A stretch of DNA of 64,000 bases from the NCBI RefSeq assembly GCF_902498995.1, contig NZ_CABVLY010000001.1:434001-498000 (forward strand). The letters run 5' to 3'. How positions within the stretch are numbered: position 1 is the stretch's first letter; each line of letters begins with the position of its first letter. The position numbers and the translations under genes were made by a program. Shown one piece after another: positions 1 through 8,745 of the stretch. The DNA comes from Burkholderia anthina. GTDB taxonomy: Bacteria > Pseudomonadota > Gammaproteobacteria > Burkholderiales > Burkholderiaceae. The notes under the pieces were generated by a model. That model was not told where the DNA came from, did no database searches, and saw only the letters and a program-made list of their open reading frames with translations.

Positions 1-157
1 TATCGACTCCGAGTGCTTCGGGGTATATCCTCACCGATACCCCCAATGTACTTGGCTTGTACTGGGCAACCTTGGGCAATGATGGCAGCAAAAGCTTAGG
101 CAGCACAAGGCTGTGCGCGATTTTTTGGGCGAACTTGGGAAGTGTTGGGAACTTAGA
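1..157. other. Lower-GC flank next to tRNA-Arg, probable end of an integrated element
   Basis: This stretch holds no supportable gene. By hand count it is about 52 percent G+C, clearly below the rest of the window. It begins exactly at the 3' (CCA) end of the tRNA-Arg gene, the usual crossover side for tyrosine integrases. It contains several CCCAA-type repeats on the minus strand and a GGGGGTATCGGTG block near bases 31-47 (minus strand), reminiscent of sequences beside integrase genes in proteobacterial islands. No integrase is visible because the window stops here. Island edge is inference; an ordinary AT-richer intergenic region is the alternative. Confidence 0.4.
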
Positions 158-232
158 TGGTCCCCCCGACAGGAATCGAACCTGTATCTAGCGCTTAGGA
201 GGCGCTTGTTCTATCCATTGAACTACGGGGAG
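158..232 (-). tRNA. tRNA-Arg (anticodon CCU)
   Basis: On the minus strand the 75 bases fold as a full cloverleaf. The acceptor arms CTCCCCG and CGGGGGG pair with one T-G wobble. The anticodon stem AGCGC/GCGCT encloses CTCCTAA, giving anticodon CCT, and the T arm is ACAGG-TTCGATT-CCTGT. CCA is encoded in the gene at 160-158. This tRNA reads the rare AGG codon. Its 3' half is a common integration target, which matters because the base composition changes just beyond it. Confidence 0.95.
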
Positions 233-380
233 AGCCATGTCCGCGGTATCGCGTGCTGAAGACGCGAACGGGACGGCGGTGTGGACAGCGCGCAAAGTAT
301 AGCAAACGCGCGGCGCATCGGCGGACGGAATGCGTGCCGATGCGCGGTTCGCGCGTTCAAGCGTGGTCGGGAATCGCGAA

Positions 381-563
381 TCAGAAATCGACGACGACGA
401 AATCTTCCTTGCCCACGTCGCACAGCGGGCAGCGCCAGTCGGCGGGAATGTCGGCGAAACGGGTGCCGGCGGGGATGCCTTCGTCGGGCAGACCTTCCGC
501 TTCGTTGTAGACCCACCCGCAAATCAGGCAGACCCAGCTCTGGTATTCGGTTACTTCGCTCAT
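381..563 (-). CDS. Rubredoxin
   Basis: This is a 60-residue one-iron electron carrier acting in the cytoplasm, where rubredoxins pass electrons to oxygenases or detoxification enzymes. The two iron-binding knuckles are plain: CLICGWVY near residue 12 and CPLCDVGKEDF near residue 47, each supplying two cysteines, with the usual GIPAGTRFADIPADWRCP between them. The reading frame continues 22 codons upstream, but the ATG at 563 gives the standard family length. It stands alone between a tRNA gene and a divergent DUF4399 gene, so its redox partner is not evident from context. Confidence 0.93.
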   Translation of the reverse strand: MSEVTEYQSWVCLICGWVYNEAEGLPDEGIPAGTRFADIPADWRCPLCDVGKEDFVVVDF

Positions 564-760
564 GTAGCGCTCGGGATGATGAAAGTCGGTGATGCCGTTC
601 GCGGCACGGCCGGCGGACGAAAGGCGCAATGGTACCGGAATTTCGCCGAACGCCTCGGCAACGTCGTTTTAAACGTACGCATCGCGAACAACCGCCGTCG
701 TCGCGCGGGTCGGGCACGCAGTGTATGCTTCGTGAGCCTTTCAATCTGAAGGAGGAAACG

Positions 761-1165
761 ATGCTCAACAAGAAATGGATCGCGGGCGCGATTTGTGTCG
801 CGGCATTGGCCATGTCGACGCTCGCGCGTGCCGAGGCGCGCGTGTTCTTCGTCGAGCCGAAGGACGGCGCGACGGTATCGAGCCCGGTGCACGTGAAGTT
901 CGGCCTCGAGGGGATGGACCTCAAGCCGGCCGGCGACATGACGCCGGACACGGGCCACCATCACCTGCTGATCGACGGCAAGCCGGTGCCGAAGGGCGAC
1001 GTGATCCCGGCCACCGACCATTCGCTGCACTTCGGCAAGGGCCAGACCGAAACCGACTTGAAGCTGCCGCCCGGCCAGCACACGCTGACACTGCAATTCG
1101 GCGACGGCGCACACCGTTCGTACGGCCCCGAAATGAGCTCGACGATCACGGTCAACGTGCAGTAA
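761..1165 (+). CDS. Secreted DUF4399-domain protein
   Basis: The 134-residue product has a Sec signal peptide (positive MLNKK, hydrophobic core, cleavage after ALAMSTLARA near residue 22) followed by one DUF4399-type domain, so it should be periplasmic. The domain carries conserved histidine-rich segments, GHHHLLIDG and DHSLHFGKGQTE, and ends in a beta-rich LTLQFGDGAHRSYGPEMSS block. The function of the family is not established; the histidines would suit a metal site, which is inference. The ATG at 761 has a good GGAGGA ribosome-binding site. It is divergent from the rubredoxin gene. Confidence 0.85.
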   Translation: MLNKKWIAGAICVAALAMSTLARAEARVFFVEPKDGATVSSPVHVKFGLEGMDLKPAGDMTPDTGHHHLLIDGKPVPKGDVIPATDHSLHFGKGQTETDLKLPPGQHTLTLQFGDGAHRSYGPEMSSTITVNVQ

Positions 1166-1355
1166 ACGCACCGCCCGCATGCGGACGCCCGGCCGGGAAT
1201 TGCGGCCGGATGTCCACCGCAGGCCTCGCGCAACACTGAGGCGTCGCATGCGGCCCCGTCCGTCGGGCACACGCCGTCACGCACCCACAGCACAAAATAG
1301 AAGCGCGCATCGGCCTAGTCCGTTCGGCCATCCCGGCGCGGGCGTCCGCCACCGG

Positions 1356-1361
1356 TACAAT
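1356..1361 (+). promoter_or_regulatory. Candidate -10 box of uup
   Basis: TACAAT lies 35 bases before the uup start and is preceded by CCGG, a context repeated before several other genes here (32792, 54801). No convincing -35 hexamer was found at normal spacing, so this is a weak call based on the -10 alone. Confidence 0.4.
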
Positions 1362-1395
1362 GGGCGCTTCCGATTTCTCTCTTCGCCGTCTCCCC

Positions 1396-3345
1396 ATGTC
1401 GCTTTATTCCATTACCGGCGCGCAACTCGCGTTCGGTCACGTCGCGTTGCTGGACCACGCGGACTTCTCGCTGGAGGCCGGCGAGCGCGTCGGCCTGATC
1501 GGTCGCAACGGCGCGGGCAAGTCGTCGCTGCTGAAGATCGTCGCCGGGCTCGCGAAGCCCGATGACGGATTGATCACGCGTCAGCAGGATCTCGTGACCG
1601 TCTACGTGCCGCAGGAGCCCGAATTCGAACCCGGCGCGACGGTGTTCGACGCGGTGGCGTCAGGGCTCACGCACACGCGCGAAGTCCTCGAAGAATACGA
1701 TTCGATCGCGCATCGTCTTGCGGAGACGCCGGAAGGCGCGGAGCACGACGCGCTGCTCGCGCGAATGAACGCGCTGCAGTCGTCGCTCGATACGCACGAT
1801 GCATGGAACTGGCGCACGCGCGTGTCGATGACGCTCGCGCAGATCGGCCTGACGGACGGCGATGCACAGGTCGACTCATTGTCGGGCGGGATGCAGAAGC
1901 GTGTCGCGCTGGCGCGCGCGCTGGTGCTGCAGCCGGACGTGCTGCTGCTCGACGAACCGACCAACCACCTCGACTTCGACGGCATCCGCTGGCTGGAAGA
2001 GCTGCTGGTCGCGCAGCGCGCGGGCCTGCTGTTTATCACGCACGATCGCGCGTTCCTCGACCGCGTCGCGACGCGCATCGTCGACCTCGATCGCGGCGGT
2101 CTGCTGTCGTATCCGGGCAATTTCTCGGCGTACCAGACGCGCAAGGCGCAGCAGCTGGAAGTCGAGCGCGTGGAAAACGAGAAGTTCGACAAGCTGCTCG
2201 CGCAGGAAGAAGTGTGGATTCGCAAGGGCGTCGAGGCGCGCCGCACGCGCAGCGTCGGGCGCATCGCGCGGCTCGTGCAGATGCGCAACGATCGCGCGGA
2301 GCGCCGCAACGCGCAAGGCAACGTGAAGCTCGACGTCGCGCAGGGCGAGAAGTCGGGCAAGATCGTCGCGGAGCTGACCGACGTGACGAAACGCTACGGC
2401 GATCGCACGGTGGTCGACACTTTCTCGACGACGGTCATGCGCGGCGACAAGATCGGTTTCGTCGGCCCGAACGGCGCCGGCAAGACGACGCTGCTCAAGC
2501 TGATCCTCGGTGAACTGAAGCCCGACGCGGGCACGGTGCGCACCGGCACGAACCTGCAGGTCGCGTACTTCGACCAGATGCGCGCGCAGCTCGACCAGGA
2601 CAAGAGCCTGGCCGACACGATCAGCCCGGGCAGCGAATGGGTCGAGATCGGCGGCGTGCGCAAGCACGTGATGAGCTATCTCGGCGACTTCCTGTTCGCG
2701 CCGGAACGCGCGCGTTCGCCGGTGAAGTCGCTGTCGGGCGGCGAGCGCAACCGGCTGCTGCTCGCGCGTCTGTTCGCGCGCCCGGCCAACGTGCTGGTGC
2801 TCGACGAACCGACCAACGACCTCGACATCCCGACGCTCGAACTGCTCGAAGAGCTGCTGGCCGACTACGACGGCACGGTGCTGCTCGTCAGCCACGACCG
2901 CGCATTCCTCGACAACGTCGTGACGTCGGTGATCGCGGCCGAAGGCGACGGCAAGTGGCGCGAGTACGTTGGCGGCTTCACCGACTGGCAGATCCAGAGC
3001 GAGCGGTCGCAGCAGCTCGCGCAGCAGGAAGCGGCGAAGCGCGCCGTGAAGGACGCGGCGCCGGCCAAGGAAGACGCGGCGAAAAGCGCGGCGGGCCGCA
3101 ACGCGCAGCGCTCGGTGAAGCTGTCGTTCAACGAGCAGCGCGAACTCGATGCGCTGCCGGAGAAGATCGCCGCGCTCGAGGAGGAACAGAAGACGATCAA
3201 CGCGCAGCTCGAGGACGGCTCGATCTTCGCGAAGGATCCGCAGGAGGGCACGCGCCTGACCGAACGGTTCGCGGCGATCGACGACGAACTGCTCGCCGCG
3301 CTCGAGCGGTGGGAGACGCTCGAAGCGAAACGCAAGCCGGTTTGA
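1396..3345 (+). CDS. uup: ABC-F family ATPase Uup
   Basis: This 649-residue soluble ABC-F protein has two complete nucleotide-binding domains and no membrane segment. Domain 1 has Walker A GRNGAGKSS near residue 36, signature LSGGMQKR and Walker B LLLDEPTNHLD. Domain 2 repeats these as GPNGAGKTT, LSGGERNR and LVLDEPTNDLD. The last ~90 residues, after a basic Ala/Lys-rich linker, form a charged coiled coil, the C-terminal DNA-binding region that marks Uup. Family knowledge links Uup to ribosome-associated rescue and to suppression of transposon excision. The ATG at 1396 starts the conserved MSLYSITGAQLAFG; an in-frame ATG 36 bases upstream is less likely. Confidence 0.92.
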   Translation: MSLYSITGAQLAFGHVALLDHADFSLEAGERVGLIGRNGAGKSSLLKIVAGLAKPDDGLITRQQDLVTVYVPQEPEFEPGATVFDAVASGLTHTREVLEEYDSIAHRLAETPEGAEHDALLARMNALQSSLDTHDAWNWRTRVSMTLAQIGLTDGDAQVDSLSGGMQKRVALARALVLQPDVLLLDEPTNHLDFDGIRWLEELLVAQRAGLLFITHDRAFLDRVATRIVDLDRGGLLSYPGNFSAYQTRKAQQLEVERVENEKFDKLLAQEEVWIRKGVEARRTRSVGRIARLVQMRNDRAERRNAQGNVKLDVAQGEKSGKIVAELTDVTKRYGDRTVVDTFSTTVMRGDKIGFVGPNGAGKTTLLKLILGELKPDAGTVRTGTNLQVAYFDQMRAQLDQDKSLADTISPGSEWVEIGGVRKHVMSYLGDFLFAPERARSPVKSLSGGERNRLLLARLFARPANVLVLDEPTNDLDIPTLELLEELLADYDGTVLLVSHDRAFLDNVVTSVIAAEGDGKWREYVGGFTDWQIQSERSQQLAQQEAAKRAVKDAAPAKEDAAKSAAGRNAQRSVKLSFNEQRELDALPEKIAALEEEQKTINAQLEDGSIFAKDPQEGTRLTERFAAIDDELLAALERWETLEAKRKPV

Positions 3346-3561
3346 CGCACGGCACGCGGGCCGGCCGGGCCGGTGCCGCACGCGCGGCGGCCGGCCGGTG
3401 GCGCGGTGTGACGATCTTGCGGTGGCGTGCCACGCGGAACCAGTAAAATACCGCGCGTCCCGGGCCGCGCAGCGCATGCCGCGCGCCCGCTTTCGGAGCA
3501 GTCCAAGCACACCGTTGTTTCGATTCGCTTTTTTACGGAACTCAACGCTTTGTCCACGACG

Positions 3562-3584
3562 TTATCCACACGAGATGTGGAAAA
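3562..3584. promoter_or_regulatory. Pair of DnaA-box-like sites upstream of parE
   Basis: TTATCCACA at 3562-3570 is a perfect match to the consensus DnaA box on the plus strand. Five bases further, TGTGGAAAA at 3576-3584 reads TTTTCCACA on the minus strand, also within the relaxed consensus. They face each other 31 bases before the parE start. Binding is inferred from sequence only; a single 9-mer could occur by chance, but an inverted pair this close is less likely to. Confidence 0.5.
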
Positions 3585-3614
3585 CGTCCCGATGAACGAC
3601 GAAATTCAGCGCCT

Positions 3615-5597
3615 ATGTCAACGAAGAAGCCCAGCGCGGCCTATAGCGAAGCATCGATCAAGGTGCTCAAGGGCCTCGAGCCGGTCAAGCAGCGGCCCGG
3701 CATGTACACCCGTACCGAAAATCCGCTGCACATCATTCAGGAAGTCATCGACAACGCGTCCGACGAGGCACTCGGCGGCTACGGCAAGCAGATCACGGTC
3801 ACGCTGCACGCCGATCAGTCGGTGTCGGTCGAGGACGACGGCCGCGGCATCCCGTTCGGCCTGCATCCCGAGGAAGGCGTGCCGGTCGTCGAGATCGTGT
3901 TCACGCGCCTGCACGCAGGCGGCAAGTTCGACAAGGCCGCCGGCGGCGCGTACACGTTCTCGGGCGGCCTGCACGGCGTCGGCGTGTCGGTGACGAACGC
4001 GCTCGCGACGCGCCTCGACGTGACGGTCTGGCGCGACGGCAAGATCGCCGAGCTCGGTTTCGCCGACGGCGATGTCGTCAAGCCGCTCGCGACGCAAGGC
4101 GCGGGCCGCGGCGAGAAGAAATCCGGCACGCGCGTGCAGGTGTGGCCGAATCCGAAGTACTTCGATTCGCCGAACCTGCCGCTCGGCGAGCTGCAGCGCC
4201 TGCTGCGCTCGAAGGCCGTGCTGCTGCCGGGCGTCGAGGTCGTGCTCGTCAACGAGAAGACCGGCGAGCGCCAGGCGTGGAAGTACGAGGACGGCCTGCG
4301 CGGCTACCTGCTCGACGAGATGAACGGCAGCGAGCTGCTGATCCCGCTGTTCGAAGGCGAGCGCTTCGCCGATGCGCGTTCGGCCGACGACACGTTCGCC
4401 GAGGGCGAGGGTGCATCGTGGGTCGTCGCATGGAGCGAGGAAGGCTCGCTCGTGCGCGAGTCGTACGTGAACCTGATTCCGACGCCGGCCGGCGGCACGC
4501 ACGAATCGGGCCTGCGCGACGGTCTCTACCAGGCGGTGAAAAGCTTCGTCGAACTGCACAACCTGCAGCCGAAGGGCGTGAAGCTGCTCGCGGAAGACGT
4601 GTTCGCGCGCGTGTCGTTCGTGCTGTCCGCGAAGGTGCTCGATCCGCAGTTCCAGGGGCAGATCAAGGAGCGCCTGAACAGCCGCGACGCGGTGAAGCTC
4701 GTGTCGTCGTTCTCGCGTCCCGCGCTCGAACTGTGGCTGAACCAGCACGTCGAGCACGGCAAGAAGCTCGCGGAGCTCGTGATCAAGCAGGCGCAGGCGC
4801 GCACGCGTGCGGGCCAGAAGGTCGAGAAGCGCAAGAGCTCGGGCGTCGCGGTGCTGCCGGGCAAGCTGACCGACTGCGAGACGGAAGATATCGCGCGCAA
4901 CGAACTGTTCCTCGTCGAGGGCGACTCGGCGGGCGGTTCCGCGAAGATGGGCCGCGACAAGGAATATCAGGCGATCCTGCCGCTGCGCGGCAAGGTGCTG
5001 AACACGTGGGAAACCGAGCGCGATCGTCTGTTCGCGAACAACGAGGTGCACGACATCTCGGTTGCGATCGGTGTCGATCCGCACAGCCCCGACGACACCG
5101 TCGACCTGTCGAACCTGCGCTACGGCAAGATCTGCATCCTGTCGGACGCGGACGTCGACGGTTCGCACATCCAGGTGCTGCTGCTCACGCTGTTCTTCAA
5201 GCATTTCCCGCAGCTGATCGAGCGCGGACACGTGCACGTCGCGCGGCCGCCGCTGTTCCGCGTCGATGCGCCCGCTCGCGGCAAGAAGCCCGCGCAGAAG
5301 CTCTATGCCCTCGATGACGGCGAACTCGAAGCGACGCTCGACAAGCTGCGCAAGGACGGCGTGCGCGACACGCAATGGAGCATCAGCCGCTTCAAGGGTC
5401 TCGGCGAAATGAGCGCCGAGCAGCTGTGGGACACGACGATGAACCCCGATACGCGCCGCCTGATGCCGGTGAAGCTCGGCGAGCTCGACTACGAGGCGAC
5501 CGTCGCGCGCATGACGATGCTGATGGGCAAGGGCGAGGCAGCCGCGCGGCGCGGCTGGCTCGAGGAAAAGGGCAACGACGTCGAAGCGGATATTTAA
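3615..5597 (+). CDS. parE: DNA topoisomerase IV subunit B (ParE)
   Basis: The 660-residue ATPase subunit of topoisomerase IV works with ParC to decatenate daughter chromosomes. The N-terminal GHKL ATPase shows EVIDNASDEALGG near residue 42, DDGRGIPFG and the GGLHGVGVSVTNA lid. A transducer domain follows. The TOPRIM domain has FLVEGDSAGGSAK near residue 432 and LSDADVDGSHI, the metal-binding acidic residues. The C terminus has the typical IQRFKGLGEM-like segment, here SRFKGLGEMSAEQL. Length and the direct linkage to parC favour ParE over GyrB, which is about 160 residues longer in proteobacteria. parC follows after 69 bases. Confidence 0.96.
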   Translation: MSTKKPSAAYSEASIKVLKGLEPVKQRPGMYTRTENPLHIIQEVIDNASDEALGGYGKQITVTLHADQSVSVEDDGRGIPFGLHPEEGVPVVEIVFTRLHAGGKFDKAAGGAYTFSGGLHGVGVSVTNALATRLDVTVWRDGKIAELGFADGDVVKPLATQGAGRGEKKSGTRVQVWPNPKYFDSPNLPLGELQRLLRSKAVLLPGVEVVLVNEKTGERQAWKYEDGLRGYLLDEMNGSELLIPLFEGERFADARSADDTFAEGEGASWVVAWSEEGSLVRESYVNLIPTPAGGTHESGLRDGLYQAVKSFVELHNLQPKGVKLLAEDVFARVSFVLSAKVLDPQFQGQIKERLNSRDAVKLVSSFSRPALELWLNQHVEHGKKLAELVIKQAQARTRAGQKVEKRKSSGVAVLPGKLTDCETEDIARNELFLVEGDSAGGSAKMGRDKEYQAILPLRGKVLNTWETERDRLFANNEVHDISVAIGVDPHSPDDTVDLSNLRYGKICILSDADVDGSHIQVLLLTLFFKHFPQLIERGHVHVARPPLFRVDAPARGKKPAQKLYALDDGELEATLDKLRKDGVRDTQWSISRFKGLGEMSAEQLWDTTMNPDTRRLMPVKLGELDYEATVARMTMLMGKGEAAARRGWLEEKGNDVEADI

Positions 5598-5666
5598 GCG
5601 ACGCATCCGCGCGGCCGGGCATGACGCCCGGCCCGGCCTCACGCCACTTACGAATACGGAATTCAG

Positions 5667-7988
5667 ATGGACGACAATACTTCCGATCTCTTCGCCGGGT
5701 CCGACGCACCGGACGCCGATGCGCTGACGCTCGGCAACTACGCGGAGCAGGCGTATCTCAGCTACGCGGTCAGCGTCGTGAAGAGTCGCGCGCTGCCCGA
5801 CGTGTGCGACGGCCAGAAGCCGGTGCAGCGCCGGATCCTGTTCGCGATGAACGAAATGGGTCTCGGCCCGGACGCGAAGCCGGTGAAATCGGCGCGCGTG
5901 GTCGGCGACGTGCTCGGTAAATACCACCCGCACGGCGACCAGTCGGCGTACGACGCGCTCGTGCGTCTCGCGCAGGACTTCTCGCTGCGTTACCCGCTGA
6001 TCGACGGGCAGGGCAACTTCGGCTCGCGCGACGGCGACGGCGCGGCGGCGATGCGATACACCGAAGCGCGGCTCACGCCGATTTCGAAACTGCTGCTCGA
6101 CGAGATCGACCAGGGCACGGTCGATTTCATGCCGAACTACGACGGCTCGTTCGAGGAGCCGAAGACGCTGCCGGGCCGCATGCCGTTCGTGCTGCTGAAC
6201 GGCGCGTCGGGCATCGCGGTCGGTCTCGCGACGGAAATCCCGTCGCACAACCTGCGCGAAGTCGCGGCGGCGGCAGTCGCATTGATCCGCAATCCGAAGC
6301 TCACGCACGCGGAGCTGATGAGCCTGATTCCCGGCCCGGATTTCCCGGGCGGCGGCCAGATCATCTCGAGCGACGCCGAAATCTCGGCGGCATACGAATC
6401 CGGCCGCGGCAGCCTGAAGGTGCGCGCGAAATGGAAGATCGAGGATCTCGCGCGCGGCCAGTGGCAGCTCGTCGTCACCGAATTGCCGCCGAACACGTCG
6501 GGCCAGAAGGTGCTCGAGGAAATCGAGGAGCTGACCAACCCGAAGCTCAAGCTCGGCAAGAAGACGCTCACGCCCGAACAGCTGAACACGAAGAAGGCGA
6601 TGCTCGACCTGCTCGACGCGGTGCGCGACGAGTCGGGCAAGGAAGCGGCGGTGCGGCTCGTGTTCGAGCCGAAGTCGCGCACGATCGACCAGACGGAATT
6701 CGTGAACACGCTGCTCGCGTACACGAGCCTCGAATCGAACGCGACGCTGAACCTCGTGATGATCGGCGCCGACGGCCGGCCGGGCCAGAAGGGCCTGTTG
6801 ACGATCCTCGACGAATGGGTGAAGTTCCGCCAGCTGACGATGACGCGCCGTTGCCGCCACCGTCTCGCGAAGGTCGACGACCGCATCCACATCCTCGAAG
6901 GGCGGATGATCGTCTTCCTGAACATCGACGAGGTGATCCGCATCATCCGCGAATCGGACGAGCCGAAGGCCGCGCTGATGAGCGCGTTCGGCCTCAGCGA
7001 GCGGCAGGCCGAGGACATTCTCGAAATCCGCCTGCGCCAGCTCGCGCGGCTCGAGAAGATCAAGATCGAGAAGGAACTCGAGGCGCTGCGCGACGAGAAG
7101 GCGAAGCTCGAGGAGTTGCTCGCGAACGAAAGCGCGATGAAGCGGCTGATGATCAAGGAGATCGAGGCCGACGCGAAGCAGTATGGCGACGATCGGCGCA
7201 CGCTGATCCAGCAGGAAAAGCGCGCGACGTTCGAGGCGAAGGTGGTCGACGAGCCGGTGACGGTCGTCGTGTCGCAGAAGGGCTGGGTGCGTGCGCTGAA
7301 GGGCCACGGGCTCGATCCGGCCGGTTTCACGTTCAAGGCCGGCGACCACCTGTACGCGGCGTTCCAGTGCCGCACGCCCGATCGCCTGATCGCGTGGGGC
7401 AGCAGCGGCCGCGTGTACTCGGTCGACGTGTCGGTGCTGCCGGGCGGGCGTGGCGACGGCGTGCCGGTCACGTCGCTGATCGAGCTCGAATCGGGTTCGC
7501 ACCTGATGCACTACTACGCGGCGCCGGCCGACCAGCAACTGCTGCTCGCGTCGAGCAATGGTTTCGGCTTCGTCGCGAAGGTCGGCGACATGGTGAGCCG
7601 CGTGAAGGCCGGCAAGGCGTTCATGACGATCGATGCGGGCGCGGTGCCGCTCGCGCCGATGCCGGTGCTGCCGAACGCGACGCAGGTTGCGTGCCTGTCG
7701 AGCGGCGGCCGCCTGCTGGTGTTCGGGATGGACGAAATGAAGACGCTGTCCGGCGGCGGCCGCGGCGTGATCCTGATGGCGCTCGAGGACAAGGAAACGC
7801 TCGTGCAGGCGCTCGCGATCGATCCGGCCGGCGTCGTGCTGATCGGCACCGGCCGCGGCGGCAAGGCGCAGGACGATACGCTGTCGTACGCGGGGCTCGC
7901 GCCGCACATCGGCAAGCGAGCACGCAAGGGCCGCGCGCCGGACACGAAGCTCAAGGTCATCAACGAGCTGCGTCCGATGCTCGGCTGA
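5667..7988 (+). CDS. parC: DNA topoisomerase IV subunit A (ParC)
   Basis: The 773-residue breakage-reunion subunit carries the catalytic tyrosine in [11 protein letters not shown] at residue 131. The winged-helix domain has the [14 protein letters not shown] helix near residues 85-99. A coiled-coil tower follows (about residues 430-520), then a C-terminal beta-pinwheel with degenerate blades such as [13 protein letters not shown]. At the quinolone-contact position, serine 80 in E. coli and 87 in Neisseria, the residue is glutamine. It is co-transcribed with parE and closed by a strong terminator 34 bases after the stop. Confidence 0.96.
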   Translation: MDDNTSDLFAGSDAPDADALTLGNYAEQAYLSYAVSVVKSRALPDVCDGQKPVQRRILFAMNEMGLGPDAKPVKSARVVGDVLGKYHPHGDQSAYDALVRLAQDFSLRYPLIDGQGNFGSRDGDGAAAMRYTEARLTPISKLLLDEIDQGTVDFMPNYDGSFEEPKTLPGRMPFVLLNGASGIAVGLATEIPSHNLREVAAAAVALIRNPKLTHAELMSLIPGPDFPGGGQIISSDAEISAAYESGRGSLKVRAKWKIEDLARGQWQLVVTELPPNTSGQKVLEEIEELTNPKLKLGKKTLTPEQLNTKKAMLDLLDAVRDESGKEAAVRLVFEPKSRTIDQTEFVNTLLAYTSLESNATLNLVMIGADGRPGQKGLLTILDEWVKFRQLTMTRRCRHRLAKVDDRIHILEGRMIVFLNIDEVIRIIRESDEPKAALMSAFGLSERQAEDILEIRLRQLARLEKIKIEKELEALRDEKAKLEELLANESAMKRLMIKEIEADAKQYGDDRRTLIQQEKRATFEAKVVDEPVTVVVSQKGWVRALKGHGLDPAGFTFKAGDHLYAAFQCRTPDRLIAWGSSGRVYSVDVSVLPGGRGDGVPVTSLIELESGSHLMHYYAAPADQQLLLASSNGFGFVAKVGDMVSRVKAGKAFMTIDAGAVPLAPMPVLPNATQVACLSSGGRLLVFGMDEMKTLSGGGRGVILMALEDKETLVQALAIDPAGVVLIGTGRGGKAQDDTLSYAGLAPHIGKRARKGRAPDTKLKVINELRPMLG

Positions 7989-8021
7989 CGCGCGATCCGC
8001 TCGCCGGTTCGACGGGCATCG

Positions 8022-8065
8022 AAGGCCGCACCTCCGCTTCGGCGGGTGGGCGGCCTTTCCTTTTG
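8022..8065 (+). terminator. Rho-independent terminator after parE-parC
   Basis: The inverted repeat AAGGCCGC (8022-8029) / GCGGCCTT (8050-8057), with further CCTCCGC/GCGGG pairing inside, is followed by TTTCCTTTTG. It sits 34 bases beyond the parC stop and should end the topoisomerase IV transcript. Confidence 0.85.
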
Positions 8066-8237
8066 CGGCGACGCCGTATTCAGGTAAGCGAGCGTGGCGC
8101 CGTCGCGCGGAACTTGCAAAATATTGTGAAATGCTGCCAGGGGTCTGAACCGAGCGGCGGTGCGCCGGTCGAACGTCGCTTGATACCGCGCGTGACGCGG
8201 CTGTTCGTTGCACTCAACCCATCACAGGATCGCCGCC

Positions 8238-8696
8238 ATGTCCCACGCTGTTTCCGTCGCGTTGTTTCTTCATCTGCTGGCCGTTGCCGTGTGGGTGGGC
8301 GGGATGGTTTTCGCGAACTTCTGCCTGCGCCCGGCGCTGTCCGACCTGACGCCGCAGCTGCGGCTGCCGCTGATCGAGGGCGTGTTCGGCCGCTTCTTCA
8401 ACTGGGTGTCCGGCTCGGTGATCGTGATCCTGCTGTCCGGCGGCTTCCTGCTCATGGCGTTCGGCGGCGCGCACGCGACGTGGACGCTGCATGCGATGGC
8501 CGGGCTCGGCGTCGTGATGATGCTGATCTTCGGTCATATCCGTTTCGCGCTGTTCCCGCGCATCCGCCGTGCGGTGCAGGCGCAGAACTGGCCGGACGGC
8601 GCGCGCGCGGTGAACACGGTGCGCCTGCTCGTCGTCGTCAATCTCGTGCTGGGCGTCGTGACGATCGGCGCGGCGGTGCTGTCGCGCGGCTTCTGA
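8238..8696 (+). CDS. CopD-like integral membrane protein
   Basis: The 152-residue protein has four predicted membrane helices, roughly residues 5-28, 50-75, 82-105 and 128-150. The first carries HLLAVAVWVGGMVFANF, a pattern shared with CopD/copper-resistance-D and related membrane families; His and Trp in that helix are conserved there. Whether it binds copper or haem cannot be told from sequence. The ATG at 8238 begins directly before the first helix; an upstream in-frame ATG at 8208 would add ten polar residues. It stands alone, convergent with the LysR gene. Confidence 0.7.
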   Translation: MSHAVSVALFLHLLAVAVWVGGMVFANFCLRPALSDLTPQLRLPLIEGVFGRFFNWVSGSVIVILLSGGFLLMAFGGAHATWTLHAMAGLGVVMMLIFGHIRFALFPRIRRAVQAQNWPDGARAVNTVRLLVVVNLVLGVVTIGAAVLSRGF

Positions 8697-8745
8697 GCCT
8701 GCGGCGGCGCCCTCCGGCGCGAATTGCCCGCGCGGTGCCGCGCCG

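Noticed and set aside
3615..7988. parE-parC as gyrase gyrB-gyrA
   Set aside because: The B subunit lacks the ~160-residue insertion of proteobacterial GyrB, the genes are adjacent, and the A subunit C-terminal domain has degenerate blades without a GyrA-box.
3618..8213. Minus-strand open frame of about 1530 codons opposite parE-parC
   Set aside because: It mirrors the codon bias of the two real genes, is rich in Arg/His/Ala and matches no family. High-GC DNA often leaves such frames open.
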